Origin: Idiomarinaceae bacterium
GTDB lineage: Bacteria > Pseudomonadota > Gammaproteobacteria > Enterobacterales > Alteromonadaceae
Direction: 5' to 3'
NCBI GenBank assembly: GCA_002685255.1
Contig: NYWU01000016.1
Span: 51,043-115,042 of the forward strand
Length of the DNA: 64,000 nt
Below are positions 55,943-64,000 of the stretch, piece after piece. The stretch's first letter is position 1, and each line of letters starts with the position of its first letter. Both the position numbers and the translations under genes were made by a program. The notes under the pieces were generated by a model. That model was not told the DNA's origin, searched no databases, and worked only from the letters and a program-made list of their open reading frames with translations.

Positions 55943-56596
55943 TTATTTCAACTTAGGCGCCATGGATTTTAGCGCTTTTAAACTACCCGCAATAACCATG
56001 GTCTCGTTACCCTGCAATTCGCTAGAAAAGTCCGGGCTGGCAACGACTTCGTCGCGACGCTTTAACAACAGAACGTGAAAGTTTTCGACATCATCAGGCA
56101 AAATATCATTAATTGTTTTACCTTCTAAGTTCTCACTGACAGCGATTTCAACGCAGAACCAATTATGCCCTAGCGACATATATTCATTGACCATCGGGTA
56201 ATTCAACGACTGCGCGACTCGAATACCCATTTCTTCCTCTGGGTGGACAATCCGCGAAACACCTAATTTTGACAGTATTTGATGATGCTCTTTAGACGTT
56301 GCTTTTGCCCAAATCGTCTCAACACCAATACTTTTTAGGTGTAAAACCGTCAAAAGACTGGCCTGTAAGTCCTCACCGATCGCAACCAACACGGTGTCAC
56401 AACTTTCTAAGTTGAGTTCTCGTAACGCTTGCTCATCTGTCACATCCGCGATGGCTGCATGGGTTAGTTGATCAGCAAGCGCATCGACGCGCTTCTCGTC
56501 GGAGTCAACACCAATCACCTCATGCCCTAAATTCAGTAACTCGAGCGAAGTTCTCGCACCAAATCGACCTAAGCCGACTACACCAAATTGTGCCAT
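55943..56596 (-). CDS. ktrA: K+ uptake regulatory subunit KtrA (RCK domain)
   Basis: Cytosolic nucleotide-binding ring that gates KtrB. The 217-residue protein has an RCK-N Rossmann domain opening with FGVVGLGRFGA (G8-x-G10-x2-G13) and acidic D31 for ribose binding, and an RCK-C domain (about 135-217). Its ATG overlaps the stop of the diguanylate cyclase gene as TAATG, so translation of the two is likely coupled. Confidence 0.93.
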   Translation of the reverse strand: MAQFGVVGLGRFGARTSLELLNLGHEVIGVDSDEKRVDALADQLTHAAIADVTDEQALRELNLESCDTVLVAIGEDLQASLLTVLHLKSIGVETIWAKATSKEHHQILSKLGVSRIVHPEEEMGIRVAQSLNYPMVNEYMSLGHNWFCVEIAVSENLEGKTINDILPDDVENFHVLLLKRRDEVVASPDFSSELQGNETMVIAGSLKALKSMAPKLK

Positions 56597-57627
56597 TACG
56601 CTATCTCCTGCACTGTATTGCGGACTTGGTTTCGTCCCATGTCTTTTGCGTGGTAAAGCAATTTATCCGCGCGCTCTAACCAGTCGAGCCAAGTTTCATC
56701 TTTTCCTAGCTCACTCACGCCAATAGAAATCGTCATATTGACCGGATCTTGCTTGAGCTCAAAGTCAGTCTTTGCGAAGTTTTCGCGCAACTTTTCTGCT
56801 GCCTGAGTAGCGCCCGCGAGGCTCGTGTCAGGCATTAAAATAACAAATTCCTCACCACCGACTCGGAACACTTTATCAGAAGCCCTAAAGTTAGACTTAA
56901 TAAGTTGCGCAGCTTGGATGAGTAGTCGATCGCCATCAAAGTGACCATACTTATCATTCACATCTTTAAAGTAGTCAATATCACATAGGGCTGCAGAGAT
57001 GGCCCGCCCATGGCGCGCTTTTAAAGCAACTAGCTGCTCAAGATCAGTCTGCAGTTGCTTGCGATTATAAACGCCCGTTAATGTATCGGTGACAGCCAGT
57101 TCTGTGAAGTGTCGCTGCATACGAGTCAGCAACCTTACGAGTGTTAACGTGAGGATCATTAGCACTAACAGCGACACTAATGAGCGCCAAGCTACATCAG
57201 GTTCAATCGTGTATAGACTCACACTGGTTAATAAGATTACGAATGTGACAGCAACGACGATCGCCAGTCGCCACGAGAGCAAGAATGCGATCGACGCCAT
57301 GACCGGGTAGGCCCATAACAAGCCATGAATTCCGTTAACCAGTGTCGAGTACATCACCGCTGCACACAACAACGTGATAAAGATAATGTGACGCCCGCGC
57401 CGCTTACTCAATCGTTTAACGCGCAACGCTGTTATAGATGTGTAGCACAAGAATGCACACAGCCAGGCGAGCATTAACCACTTACCCTCAAGTGCTTGGA
57501 TGATGGTCAGCGGCAACGTTACCAGTACGGCACCCCAATAAATTCGATGGGCTACTTTTCCGGTAAACTGGCTAACAACGTCGTCCGCCGAATCGTTTGG
57601 CGTATCGCTGACCTTTCTCAAATCCAT
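56596..57627 (-). CDS. Membrane diguanylate cyclase coupled to ktrAB
   Basis: A 343-residue protein: about six hydrophobic segments in residues 28-167 followed by a GGDEF domain (about 175-340). The active site reads GGEEF (257-261), and an inhibitory I-site RxxD (248-251) lies five residues before it, so it should make c-di-GMP with product feedback. The membrane part does not match a sensor domain I can name. Its stop overlaps the ktrA start by one base, an uncommon pairing of a diguanylate cyclase with a potassium transporter. Confidence 0.9.
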   Translation of the reverse strand: MDLRKVSDTPNDSADDVVSQFTGKVAHRIYWGAVLVTLPLTIIQALEGKWLMLAWLCAFLCYTSITALRVKRLSKRRGRHIIFITLLCAAVMYSTLVNGIHGLLWAYPVMASIAFLLSWRLAIVVAVTFVILLTSVSLYTIEPDVAWRSLVSLLVLMILTLTLVRLLTRMQRHFTELAVTDTLTGVYNRKQLQTDLEQLVALKARHGRAISAALCDIDYFKDVNDKYGHFDGDRLLIQAAQLIKSNFRASDKVFRVGGEEFVILMPDTSLAGATQAAEKLRENFAKTDFELKQDPVNMTISIGVSELGKDETWLDWLERADKLLYHAKDMGRNQVRNTVQEIA

Positions 57628-57644
57628 GTTAAACCATGACCTCG

Positions 57645-60332
57645 TTATTTCGTTTTAGCAGGTGCCAAAAACAGACTGTTTGTCAGCAACGGAACCCAGC
57701 CATCCATATAAGCGCGATAAGTAGGCGATTGCGCATAAGCTATCAGCATCCCTTTGCCAATAGACTCGACCATTAATTGCGGCTTAAACGGAAGTTGTTG
57801 CTTTATATCTGGCCACAACAGACCACTTGCCAATACGGCCTCAGCGTTAGCGAACCAAGCTAAATTACGGCCATCGTCAATACTCAGGGGAGCGAACACT
57901 TGATTACCCGTAAATGTAGCAACCAGTTCACTCTGTATTCCTGCAGTTAGCCAATGATTCTGATCGACTTCAACATTAACCAAGGCGCCCGGCACGTAGT
58001 CAGGCATCTTTTCGGATGCTTTGATATGCTCCTTAAACACCGCGGCAGACTCGATTACCTTGGCAGGTCTAAGCGCTTTTTCATCAGCGTTGTCTGCCTC
58101 AGCCGAATCCGCGGCATATTCCATATGTGTCGACAGTAAGTCAGCCTCTACAGCCCACCCTGTTGCGTTACCCAAAGTGATAAGAACGCCACCGTTTTCG
58201 ACCCAATTTTGCAAATTCGTGAGACCTGTTGGCGAAAAATAGTTCGCATAGCTCGCCTGAGCCTCTGGCAGGATCAACACATCAATGCCTGCTAGGTTGG
58301 TACTTACTAACTGCGTCGTACGTATTGCTGTGACCGGATAACCGATTTGCCGTTCAATTACAAAACGCGTGTGACCAGCACTTAATGATGAAACCGGCTC
58401 ATCCCATGCCATTGCAATCTTTGGCGCGGTTAACGACTGAACATTTTCCGAACCAAAATTAGGTCCCTTAACCACCCAGCTCGTATCAACCCCGATGATA
58501 TGAGCGCCTGTTTCAACAGCTAAACGTTGCAGGGTGGTAACTAGATCGCTCGTGGCGTTCTCAGCTCGCGTTAAGATGACACTGCCGGCTGGAAATTCAC
58601 CTGCCTTCTCATGGGTAAAAGCCAGTTCGCTTTGTTTAATCGCTAAGCCCGCGCGCAGCGCGGCAGCAATAAACCGGCTTGAGTTCATATCACCCGCTTT
58701 CACAATATAACCGATCTGAGCGTCTGCATTAGTTAGTCGCCCAGGTGCTATTGGCTCAATAGCTTCCTGTACCACGGGTGATTGCACCGCTTCATCACAG
58801 TAAGCAACATCGACATTAAACATAAGCGGGAGCGACCAGCCGGTTACGTCATAAATCTGATCATCTAATAAATTAGCTTTGCGCTGCTTCTGTTGTTCAA
58901 CAAAATCATCAGCCATATCGATTTGTTCGTCTAGCAACACCCGAATCAAACGATAGTTCGGCTGTGCCATGTCAACAAAGTAACTACCTTTAGGGTAGTT
59001 TACGTCACACACCTCTAGCGCCTTTTCACTGCGCATCACCTCAATACCGTGTTCCTGCAGTAAAGCTGCAAGCCGCTGTTGCCCCGCCGGGTTCTTTGGA
59101 TCAGCAATAGCCACGGTCCTACGGTCACTCGCCCGACCTTGTTCGACAGCGCTCGCACGATAATCGCGATATCGATTTAATAATGCCTCGCGACGAACGC
59201 TGGCTGTCTCAATAGTCGCCAAACTACTGGTAAAGTGGCGTTCAACGCCATCAAGATAGGTCAGTATCGTACCATCCTCGCGCGCAAAACGATGACCACG
59301 TGCCGAGGCCATTTCGTACGTCATCGCCACCGAACCGGAATAAAGCGGCCAGCTTGCACCATAGCCTGGGTAAAAGGCATCAAATATCTCGCGAGTGTAG
59401 TAGTCATAACCGGCATCATCGAACCACTCTGCGTTATTGCGCCCCACCCAATGTAATATTTCGCGTTGTGACTCAGTGATGTAGGGGTTATAGGGGCGCG
59501 CTTCAGGTGTAAAGTAGTAACTCGAGTCTCCACCCATTTCGTGTAAATCAACAAACAGCAACGGTGGATAATCTTTTAATGCCGCCACGTGACCTTTAAT
59601 TTCTGGCTGCGTAAGCGCAATCCAGTCACGGTTAAGATCAAAAAGGTAGTGGTTGGAGCGTCCTTGTGGCCAAGGTTCATTGTGTTCGGCACTTCGTCGG
59701 TCTGCATCATGAGTTAAGCCAACAGTTGCGTAATAACGACTAACAAACCGAGCCCGACCATCGGGGTTTTGTAACGGATCGATAAACACGACAGTATTTT
59801 CTAACCAGTTTTTTGTGTCAGCTGATGTATCTGCTAACAGATGATACAGCGTCATCATGGCAGCTTCAGGAGATGAAATCTCGTTTCCATGTACGCCATA
59901 AGATAACCAAACACTACTCGGTATGCCCTTTGCCGACTGCTCTGCCTCACGTGAAGAGGTTTTACGCGGGTCACCGAGTGCGCTCATACGTGCAGCATAG
60001 TTATCAAGCTCAGCAATATGTTGGGGGGCCGATACGGCAACAAAATAGAGAGGACGTCCCTCCCATGAGTGCCCGTACTCGATTAACCTAACACGGTCAC
60101 TATGACTGTCACTCAGCGCTCTAAAATACTGATATATGGCATCGGGCGAAGAGATTTTAGTGCCAATTTCATAACCTAAAACATCCTTGACAGTTGAAAC
60201 AGAGTCTTGGTAATCATACTGATTGACTGTTGCTTTTGCGTTAACAAACGCTGGGCCAGCAAATAACGTAGCTAATATAATGCCACACATTGATTGGCGC
60301 TTTGGGTGAGATAAACGAGTCAGTTTCAGCAT
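57645..60332 (-). CDS. Secreted M14-family zinc carboxypeptidase
   Basis: A large peptidase of 895 residues with a signal peptide (about 1-32, ending VNA). The M14 domain (about 60-380) has zinc ligands H148 and E151 in GVHGNEISS and H264 in DLHEMGG, substrate residues N234-R235 in DLNRDW, and catalytic E340 in MTYEMAS. The remaining 500 residues include a predicted class I glutamine-amidotransferase-like fold near the C-terminus (LILPEAQASYA, LQNWVENGGVLITLG). It probably trims peptides outside the inner membrane. It is first in the unit leading to the diguanylate cyclase, KtrAB and an amino-acid chemoreceptor. Confidence 0.9.
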   Translation of the reverse strand: MLKLTRLSHPKRQSMCGIILATLFAGPAFVNAKATVNQYDYQDSVSTVKDVLGYEIGTKISSPDAIYQYFRALSDSHSDRVRLIEYGHSWEGRPLYFVAVSAPQHIAELDNYAARMSALGDPRKTSSREAEQSAKGIPSSVWLSYGVHGNEISSPEAAMMTLYHLLADTSADTKNWLENTVVFIDPLQNPDGRARFVSRYYATVGLTHDADRRSAEHNEPWPQGRSNHYLFDLNRDWIALTQPEIKGHVAALKDYPPLLFVDLHEMGGDSSYYFTPEARPYNPYITESQREILHWVGRNNAEWFDDAGYDYYTREIFDAFYPGYGASWPLYSGSVAMTYEMASARGHRFAREDGTILTYLDGVERHFTSSLATIETASVRREALLNRYRDYRASAVEQGRASDRRTVAIADPKNPAGQQRLAALLQEHGIEVMRSEKALEVCDVNYPKGSYFVDMAQPNYRLIRVLLDEQIDMADDFVEQQKQRKANLLDDQIYDVTGWSLPLMFNVDVAYCDEAVQSPVVQEAIEPIAPGRLTNADAQIGYIVKAGDMNSSRFIAAALRAGLAIKQSELAFTHEKAGEFPAGSVILTRAENATSDLVTTLQRLAVETGAHIIGVDTSWVVKGPNFGSENVQSLTAPKIAMAWDEPVSSLSAGHTRFVIERQIGYPVTAIRTTQLVSTNLAGIDVLILPEAQASYANYFSPTGLTNLQNWVENGGVLITLGNATGWAVEADLLSTHMEYAADSAEADNADEKALRPAKVIESAAVFKEHIKASEKMPDYVPGALVNVEVDQNHWLTAGIQSELVATFTGNQVFAPLSIDDGRNLAWFANAEAVLASGLLWPDIKQQLPFKPQLMVESIGKGMLIAYAQSPTYRAYMDGWVPLLTNSLFLAPAKTK

Positions 60333-60422
60333 TTTCCGTACCTTTTTTAAGCAATTAGCTTACCGACTTTTTTTAGTATTGGATAGATATTTAACGTCCT
60401 TTTTAACCCATGAGGATAAAGC

Positions 60423-60902
60423 ATGGATTACGAAAAATTACGGGTACTCAATCAGTTAAAGGAAGAGGGCAGTATCTCGGAGGATGAGTACAACCGACAG
60501 CGCGAGAAACTTAATAATGAAAGTGAGCTTGGGTCTAAGTCGGAGTTTGACGGGTTGCGTAAGCTCACTGAAGATGAAAAAACCTATGCGTTCTTCATGC
60601 ACCTTGCACAATTTTGTAGCTTTGTATTACCCGTCATAGGCCTTTTAGTGCCCATTGTAATGTGGATCCTCAAGCGCGAGGACTCATACATTGATGCCCA
60701 TGGCCGAATCATTTTTAATTGGCTTTTAAGCGCTTTAATATACTCAATCGTGCTATTTTTACTCGGTTTTATTACCTTTGGCTTATCGTTTATACCGTTA
60801 TTTATTCTCGGCATACTCTCGATCATTTTTGTTATTCTCGGGGCGATGAACGCTAAAGAGGGTGTTATCAAAAATTATCCGCTATCAATTCGGTTTTTGT
60901 GA
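60423..60902 (+). CDS. DUF4870 membrane protein with N-terminal SHOCT-like motif
   Basis: A 159-residue protein. The N-terminus (about 4-31: LRVLNQLKEEGSISEDEYNRQREKL) is a SHOCT-like short helical motif; the rest is a DUF4870/Tic20-like three-to-four-helix membrane domain (about 55-155) with VPIVMWILKRED and DAHGRIIFNW. Function unknown. GAGGATAA precedes the start. Confidence 0.88.
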   Translation: MDYEKLRVLNQLKEEGSISEDEYNRQREKLNNESELGSKSEFDGLRKLTEDEKTYAFFMHLAQFCSFVLPVIGLLVPIVMWILKREDSYIDAHGRIIFNWLLSALIYSIVLFLLGFITFGLSFIPLFILGILSIIFVILGAMNAKEGVIKNYPLSIRFL

Positions 60903-60970
60903 TAGTGAAAGCTGGTGAAGCCCTTTAGATTTGCGTACACTCGAGCGACCATAGCGCTTGGGTCGTATTC

Positions 60971-61357
60971 ATGAAGTGGATGTATATCACAATTTGGCGT
61001 TGTATTGCCGTTCTATTTGTTATGCTTGGCATTATCGGTCTTGCACTACCGGTCATGCCAACCGTTCCTTTCCTAATCGTCGCGTTATGGGCCGCAAGTA
61101 AAGGATGGCCGCAACTCGAAACATGGTTATTAAACCACCCTAAATACGGTCCCGATCTGATTGCTTGGCGCGAACATCGACAAATACGTCGCCGCAATAA
61201 AATTATCGCGATTATCATGATGGCGAGTGGCTATCTGATTTCTTGGTTGGTTCCGTTACCATTGTGGCTTCGAATCACCGTAGGAAGTATCTTGCTAATT
61301 GTCGCGGTATGGCTGGCATGTTTAGATGAATATGAAGAGCCCAAAAGTAATCACTGA
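60971..61357 (+). CDS. ybaN: DUF454 (YbaN-like) inner membrane protein
   Basis: A 128-residue protein with three membrane helices. GIIGLALPVMPTVPFLIVALWAASKG opens in the style of DUF454, then HPKYGPDLIAWREHRQI and a C-terminal hydrophobic pair. Role unknown. No clear ribosome site. It lies upstream of hemN, separated by the FNR-box region. Confidence 0.85.
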   Translation: MKWMYITIWRCIAVLFVMLGIIGLALPVMPTVPFLIVALWAASKGWPQLETWLLNHPKYGPDLIAWREHRQIRRRNKIIAIIMMASGYLISWLVPLPLWLRITVGSILLIVAVWLACLDEYEEPKSNH

Positions 61358-61374
61358 GCGTTTTTAAGCCCCCC

Positions 61375-61388
61375 TTGATTCAAGTCAA
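61375..61388. promoter_or_regulatory. FNR box upstream of hemN
   Basis: TTGATTCAAGTCAA matches TTGAT-N4-ATCAA at nine of ten positions. A -10-like TTAACT at 61412-61417 would place the box centre near -42, the geometry of FNR-activated class II promoters. hemN is a classic FNR/Anr target. Confidence 0.75.
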
Positions 61389-61456
61389 AAGCTAAAACAT
61401 ACCGAGCGTGCTTAACTGCTAAACTTCCGCCGTATCACGATAATCGGAGGTTTAAC

Positions 61457-62812
61457 ATGCAGCAGTGGGACTGGAACTGGCTGAAAAAGTACAATATTCA
61501 CGGGCCCAGATATACTTCATATCCAACGGCTTTAAGCTTCCATGAACAGGTCGACACAATCACTTGTCAAAAGGTTGTTGCGGATTATAAAAAGCCGATT
61601 TCGCTCTATATCCATTTACCTTTCTGCGCCTCGCTTTGCTATTACTGCGGTTGCAACAAGATTATTACTCGCCATCAGTATAAAGCCGATGAATATCTAG
61701 ATGCACTAGGCACGGAGTTAGAGCTCTACCGTAATGTATTAGTTAACAAGCATATTGCGAGCGTCCACCTCGGGGGCGGCACACCGACATTTTTAAATAC
61801 AGCTCAACTGAGACGTTTGATGGCTTTGCTCAAAGATGTCAGTTCGAATCAAAACATCAAGGAGCTAAGTATCGAGGTCGATCCACGTCAATGTGATAAT
61901 GAAAAACTCAGTGTATTACGTGCTTTAGGCTTTAATCGCTTAAGTTTTGGTATTCAAGATTTCGATAACGACGTTCAAGTCGCAATTCATCGCACTCAGT
62001 CCTTCGAGCTCGTAGCAGAGCAAGTCAGTCATGCGCGTTCTCTCGGCTTTGAGTCTATTAGCTTTGATCTCATTTATGGTCTGCCGCTACAAACCGAAAC
62101 TCGGTTTGCTCACACGCTTGCGCTAGTCGAGCGTTTGAATCCCGATCGTGTATCGCTCTTTAATTATGCGCATTTACCGGAGCGCTTTGCGGCGCAACGA
62201 AAAATTAAAACGAGTTGGCTACCCAAGGCTGAGCAAAAGCTCGCCTTGTTCAAGCAAGCCATTGAGCATCTAACTGGGCTCGATTATCAATTTATTGGCA
62301 TGGACCACTTTGCTAAGCCAACAGATTCGCTTGCCATCGCTCAGCGCGAGGGCACTCTGACCCGCAATTTTCAAGGCTATGTCACTCAAGATCAAAGCGC
62401 AGTGTTGGGACTCGGCGTATCTTCAATCTCTCACATCGACGGTCATTTTTGGCAAAATGAAAAGGGCTTAAAAGATTATTACGATGCGCTTGTTAAGCAG
62501 CAACTGCCTATTGTCAAAGGCTATCACTCAACGTTCGAGGATAAGATTCGCGGCGATTTAATTAAAAAGTTACTGTGTGAGTTTAAAGTTAACCTTCATG
62601 CCTTCACTACACAATGGTCAATTGATAACTTTGCTTGTTACTTTGATGAAGAGATCAAACGCTTACAACCCTTCATTGACGACGGCTTAGTCAAACTCAC
62701 CGCAGATCAATTAATGATCACCTCGGCAGGTAAGCTTCTGGTAAGGACAATTGCTAGCAGTTTCGATGAGTATTTAAATACTCATCAAATGCGGTATTCT
62801 CGTGTAATATAA
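61457..62812 (+). CDS. hemN: Oxygen-independent coproporphyrinogen III oxidase
   Basis: Radical-SAM enzyme that decarboxylates coproporphyrinogen III to protoporphyrinogen IX without oxygen. The 451-residue protein has GPRYTSYPTA near the start, the cluster cysteines C57, C61 and C64 with additional C66 in FCASLCYYCGC, GGGTPTF, and a C-terminal SSFDEYL...RYS tail that marks true HemN rather than HemW. GGAGG at 61446-61450 supports the start. Confidence 0.96.
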   Translation: MQQWDWNWLKKYNIHGPRYTSYPTALSFHEQVDTITCQKVVADYKKPISLYIHLPFCASLCYYCGCNKIITRHQYKADEYLDALGTELELYRNVLVNKHIASVHLGGGTPTFLNTAQLRRLMALLKDVSSNQNIKELSIEVDPRQCDNEKLSVLRALGFNRLSFGIQDFDNDVQVAIHRTQSFELVAEQVSHARSLGFESISFDLIYGLPLQTETRFAHTLALVERLNPDRVSLFNYAHLPERFAAQRKIKTSWLPKAEQKLALFKQAIEHLTGLDYQFIGMDHFAKPTDSLAIAQREGTLTRNFQGYVTQDQSAVLGLGVSSISHIDGHFWQNEKGLKDYYDALVKQQLPIVKGYHSTFEDKIRGDLIKKLLCEFKVNLHAFTTQWSIDNFACYFDEEIKRLQPFIDDGLVKLTADQLMITSAGKLLVRTIASSFDEYLNTHQMRYSRVI

Positions 62813-62837
62813 AGATAGCGGATAATTTATAACCAGC

Positions 62838-62851
62838 TTGATCTAGATCAA
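62838..62851. promoter_or_regulatory. Perfect FNR box upstream of fnr
   Basis: TTGATCTAGATCAA matches the FNR consensus in all ten fixed positions and is itself a full palindrome. An extended -10 (TGC-TACGCT, 62871-62879) lies so that the box centre falls near -41.5, so autoregulation is likely. Confidence 0.85.
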
Positions 62852-62896
62852 GTTTTGCAAAGCAGGCATTTGCTACGCTCTGCATCACGATTAATA

Positions 62897-62910
62897 CTGA
62901 TCTATATCAA
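62897..62910. promoter_or_regulatory. Second FNR box between promoter and fnr start
   Basis: CTGATCTATATCAA matches nine of ten fixed FNR positions. It lies 59 bases (centre to centre) downstream of the perfect box, after the predicted transcription start, a place suited to repression. Confidence 0.65.
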
Positions 62911-62937
62911 CACCATCAGGTGTTAAGGGGACGTCAG

Positions 62938-63663
62938 ATGTGCCGCATGAATCACCGTCGAAGCGAGTCAGGTATGAGAAATCCAATTCAATGTAACCAA
63001 TGCAGTATGCAGTCTATCTGTGTACCTGCGGGTCTTGTCTCAAGTGAGATTGATAAATTGGACAAAAGTAGCCGTGAACCGCACGTTTATAGCAAACGTG
63101 ACATGGTTTACAGCCCTGACCAGCCACTCAATTCATTATTTGCAGTTAAGAGTGGTTCGGTGAAATGCTACACCATCGATAGCGAGGGTAAACAACAAAT
63201 CACCAGTTTCCATTTAACCGGTGATATCATTGGCATGGAGTCTATTTCCAACGGTGCTGCTGTAACCTACTGTGAGGCAATGGAAACCTCAATGCTGTGC
63301 GAAATAAAGCTAAATCGATTGTTCGCACAAAACTTCACAGGTGTTGATAAAAACCTACTCAGACTCCTCAGTCACCGTATTGGCCAACGCAATACGCACT
63401 ATCTAAACGTGGTTAACACCACGGCTGAGCAACGTGTGGCGTCCTTTATTATGGGTCTATCTGATCATTTATATGAACACGGTTTCTCGCGTCATGAGTT
63501 CAAACTTCCCATGACACGCACTGACATTGCTAACTATCTTGGTTTAGCTGTAGAAACTGTGAGTCGCGTGTTTTCCTCGCTAAAACAAAAGGATATTATC
63601 GACACCAAACAGTCGATTTTATTTATCCAAGCGCCAGCTGAACTTAAACAGATGGCGAGCTAA
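62938..63663 (+). CDS. fnr: FNR-family oxygen-responsive transcription regulator
   Basis: Global anaerobic regulator (FNR/EtrA/Anr). The 241-residue protein has the [4Fe-4S] ligands C19, C22, C28 and C121, a cyclic-nucleotide-fold sensor domain, a dimerisation helix and the helix-turn-helix [19 protein letters not shown] (192-210), which carries the E-x2-SR recognition pattern. ATG 62938 is preceded by AAGGGG at 62925-62930; a GTG six codons earlier is not favoured. Two FNR boxes lie in its own promoter region. Confidence 0.96.
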   Translation: MCRMNHRRSESGMRNPIQCNQCSMQSICVPAGLVSSEIDKLDKSSREPHVYSKRDMVYSPDQPLNSLFAVKSGSVKCYTIDSEGKQQITSFHLTGDIIGMESISNGAAVTYCEAMETSMLCEIKLNRLFAQNFTGVDKNLLRLLSHRIGQRNTHYLNVVNTTAEQRVASFIMGLSDHLYEHGFSRHEFKLPMTRTDIANYLGLAVETVSRVFSSLKQKDIIDTKQSILFIQAPAELKQMAS

Positions 63664-63680
63664 AATTTAAGAGAGGTATC

Positions 63681-64000
63681 ATGCCGCAACCTGCGTTTGA
63701 TTGGTCAGATCCACTTAACCTACGCCACCAACTGACTGAAGAAGAGCTGTTAATACAAAAAACAGCTCATCAATACGCCCAAGCTAAGCTGATGCCCCGC
63801 GTCCAATCTGCATTTCGCGAAGAACGCTTTGACCGTGAAATCATGCAAGAGCTCGGGCAGTTAGGCTTACTCGGCGCGACCATTCCAGAAGCATACGGCG
63901 GTGCCGGTGTAAATCACGTCAGTTATGGCTTAATCGCACGGGAAATCGAGCGCGTCGATAGCGGTTACCGCAGTGCGATGAGTGTTCAATCATCTTTAGT
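63681..64000 (+). CDS. gcdH: Glutaryl-CoA dehydrogenase (N-terminal part)
   Basis: The first 106 codons are visible before the window ends. [37 protein letters not shown] and [17 protein letters not shown] are characteristic of glutaryl-CoA dehydrogenase, an acyl-CoA dehydrogenase of lysine/tryptophan breakdown that yields crotonyl-CoA. GAGAGG precedes ATG 63681. It begins 17 bases after fnr and may be cotranscribed. Confidence 0.9.
   Translation, partial: MPQPAFDWSDPLNLRHQLTEEELLIQKTAHQYAQAKLMPRVQSAFREERFDREIMQELGQLGLLGATIPEAYGGAGVNHVSYGLIAREIERVDSGYRSAMSVQSSL

Noticed and set aside
1..64000. tRNA or rRNA genes, CRISPR arrays, insertion sequences and prophage genes
   Set aside because: No cloverleaf-like gaps, regularly spaced repeats, transposase motifs or terminal inverted repeats were seen; intergenic gaps are all below about 250 bases.

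Overview
This window reads as a stretch of chromosome from a marine-type aerobic gammaproteobacterium with moderate G+C. Several blocks keep the Escherichia coli/Pseudomonas gene order: ftsY-ftsE-ftsX-rpoH with rsmD-yhhL, rpmB-rpmG with radC and coaBC-dut-slmA, secB-gpsA with gpmI-envC-yibQ, nfuA-gntX-bioH, and the Pseudomonas-style coxB-coxA-ctaG-coxC-DUF2909-SURF1-ctaA-ctaB-SCO cluster. Gene content (SlmA, RpoH, SecB, UbiK, FNR) fixes the class. An Alteromonadales/Idiomarina-like or Kangiella-like source is a reasonable guess, but I cannot assign a genus from sequence alone. I see no rRNA, tRNA, CRISPR array, insertion sequence or prophage.

Layout. 1-8.6 kb: a complete aa3-type cytochrome c oxidase operon with assembly factors (CtaG, SURF1, a Sco-like protein, SCO) and heme A biosynthesis (CtaA, CtaB). 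A 33-codon membrane ORF is translationally coupled to coxB. 8.5-16.7 kb: polysaccharide deacetylase lipoprotein, MATE exporter, DUF4397 lipoprotein, NfuA, GntX/ComF, BioH, MutM, an unknown membrane protein and a prolyl-hydroxylase-like oxygenase. 16.7-26.3 kb: ribosomal proteins L33 (too short for a routine ORF list) and L28, RadC, CoaBC, Dut, SlmA, GpsA, SecB, a rhodanese, GpmI, EnvC, YibQ and a YkgJ-family protein. 26.4-31.4 kb: RpoH, with a recognisable sigma-E promoter, then FtsX, FtsE, FtsY, RsmD and YhhL. 31.4-37.1 kb: a DUF416 protein and four PLP enzymes (serine/threonine dehydratase, cystathionine gamma-lyase, cystathionine beta-synthase, threonine aldolase), with a small VOC/membrane-protein pair between them. 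37-43 kb: a chemoreceptor, a Tsx-like porin and a two-gene ABC transporter. 43-52.2 kb: ComM, Fpr, UbiK, Rep, a GAF-GAF-GGDEF-degenerate-EAL protein, cytochrome c5 and DinB. 52.2-60.3 kb: six closely spaced minus-strand genes (M14 peptidase, membrane diguanylate cyclase, KtrA, KtrB, amino-acid-type chemoreceptor, DUF4399). 60.4-64 kb: two small membrane proteins, HemN, FNR and the start of glutaryl-CoA dehydrogenase.

How it fits together. The left end encodes aerobic respiration and the right end encodes the oxygen-responsive regulator FNR and the oxygen-independent heme enzyme HemN. Perfect or near-perfect FNR boxes precede hemN and fnr, and a degenerate one lies upstream of the cox operon, so one oxygen switch may govern both ends. 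The most unusual unit is the M14-DGC-KtrA-KtrB-MCP-DUF4399 directon. There the diguanylate cyclase stop codon overlaps the ktrA start, and the chemoreceptor carries the complete amino-acid-binding dCache signature. This suggests linked peptide degradation, amino-acid sensing, c-di-GMP signalling and K+ uptake; that link is inference, not demonstrated.
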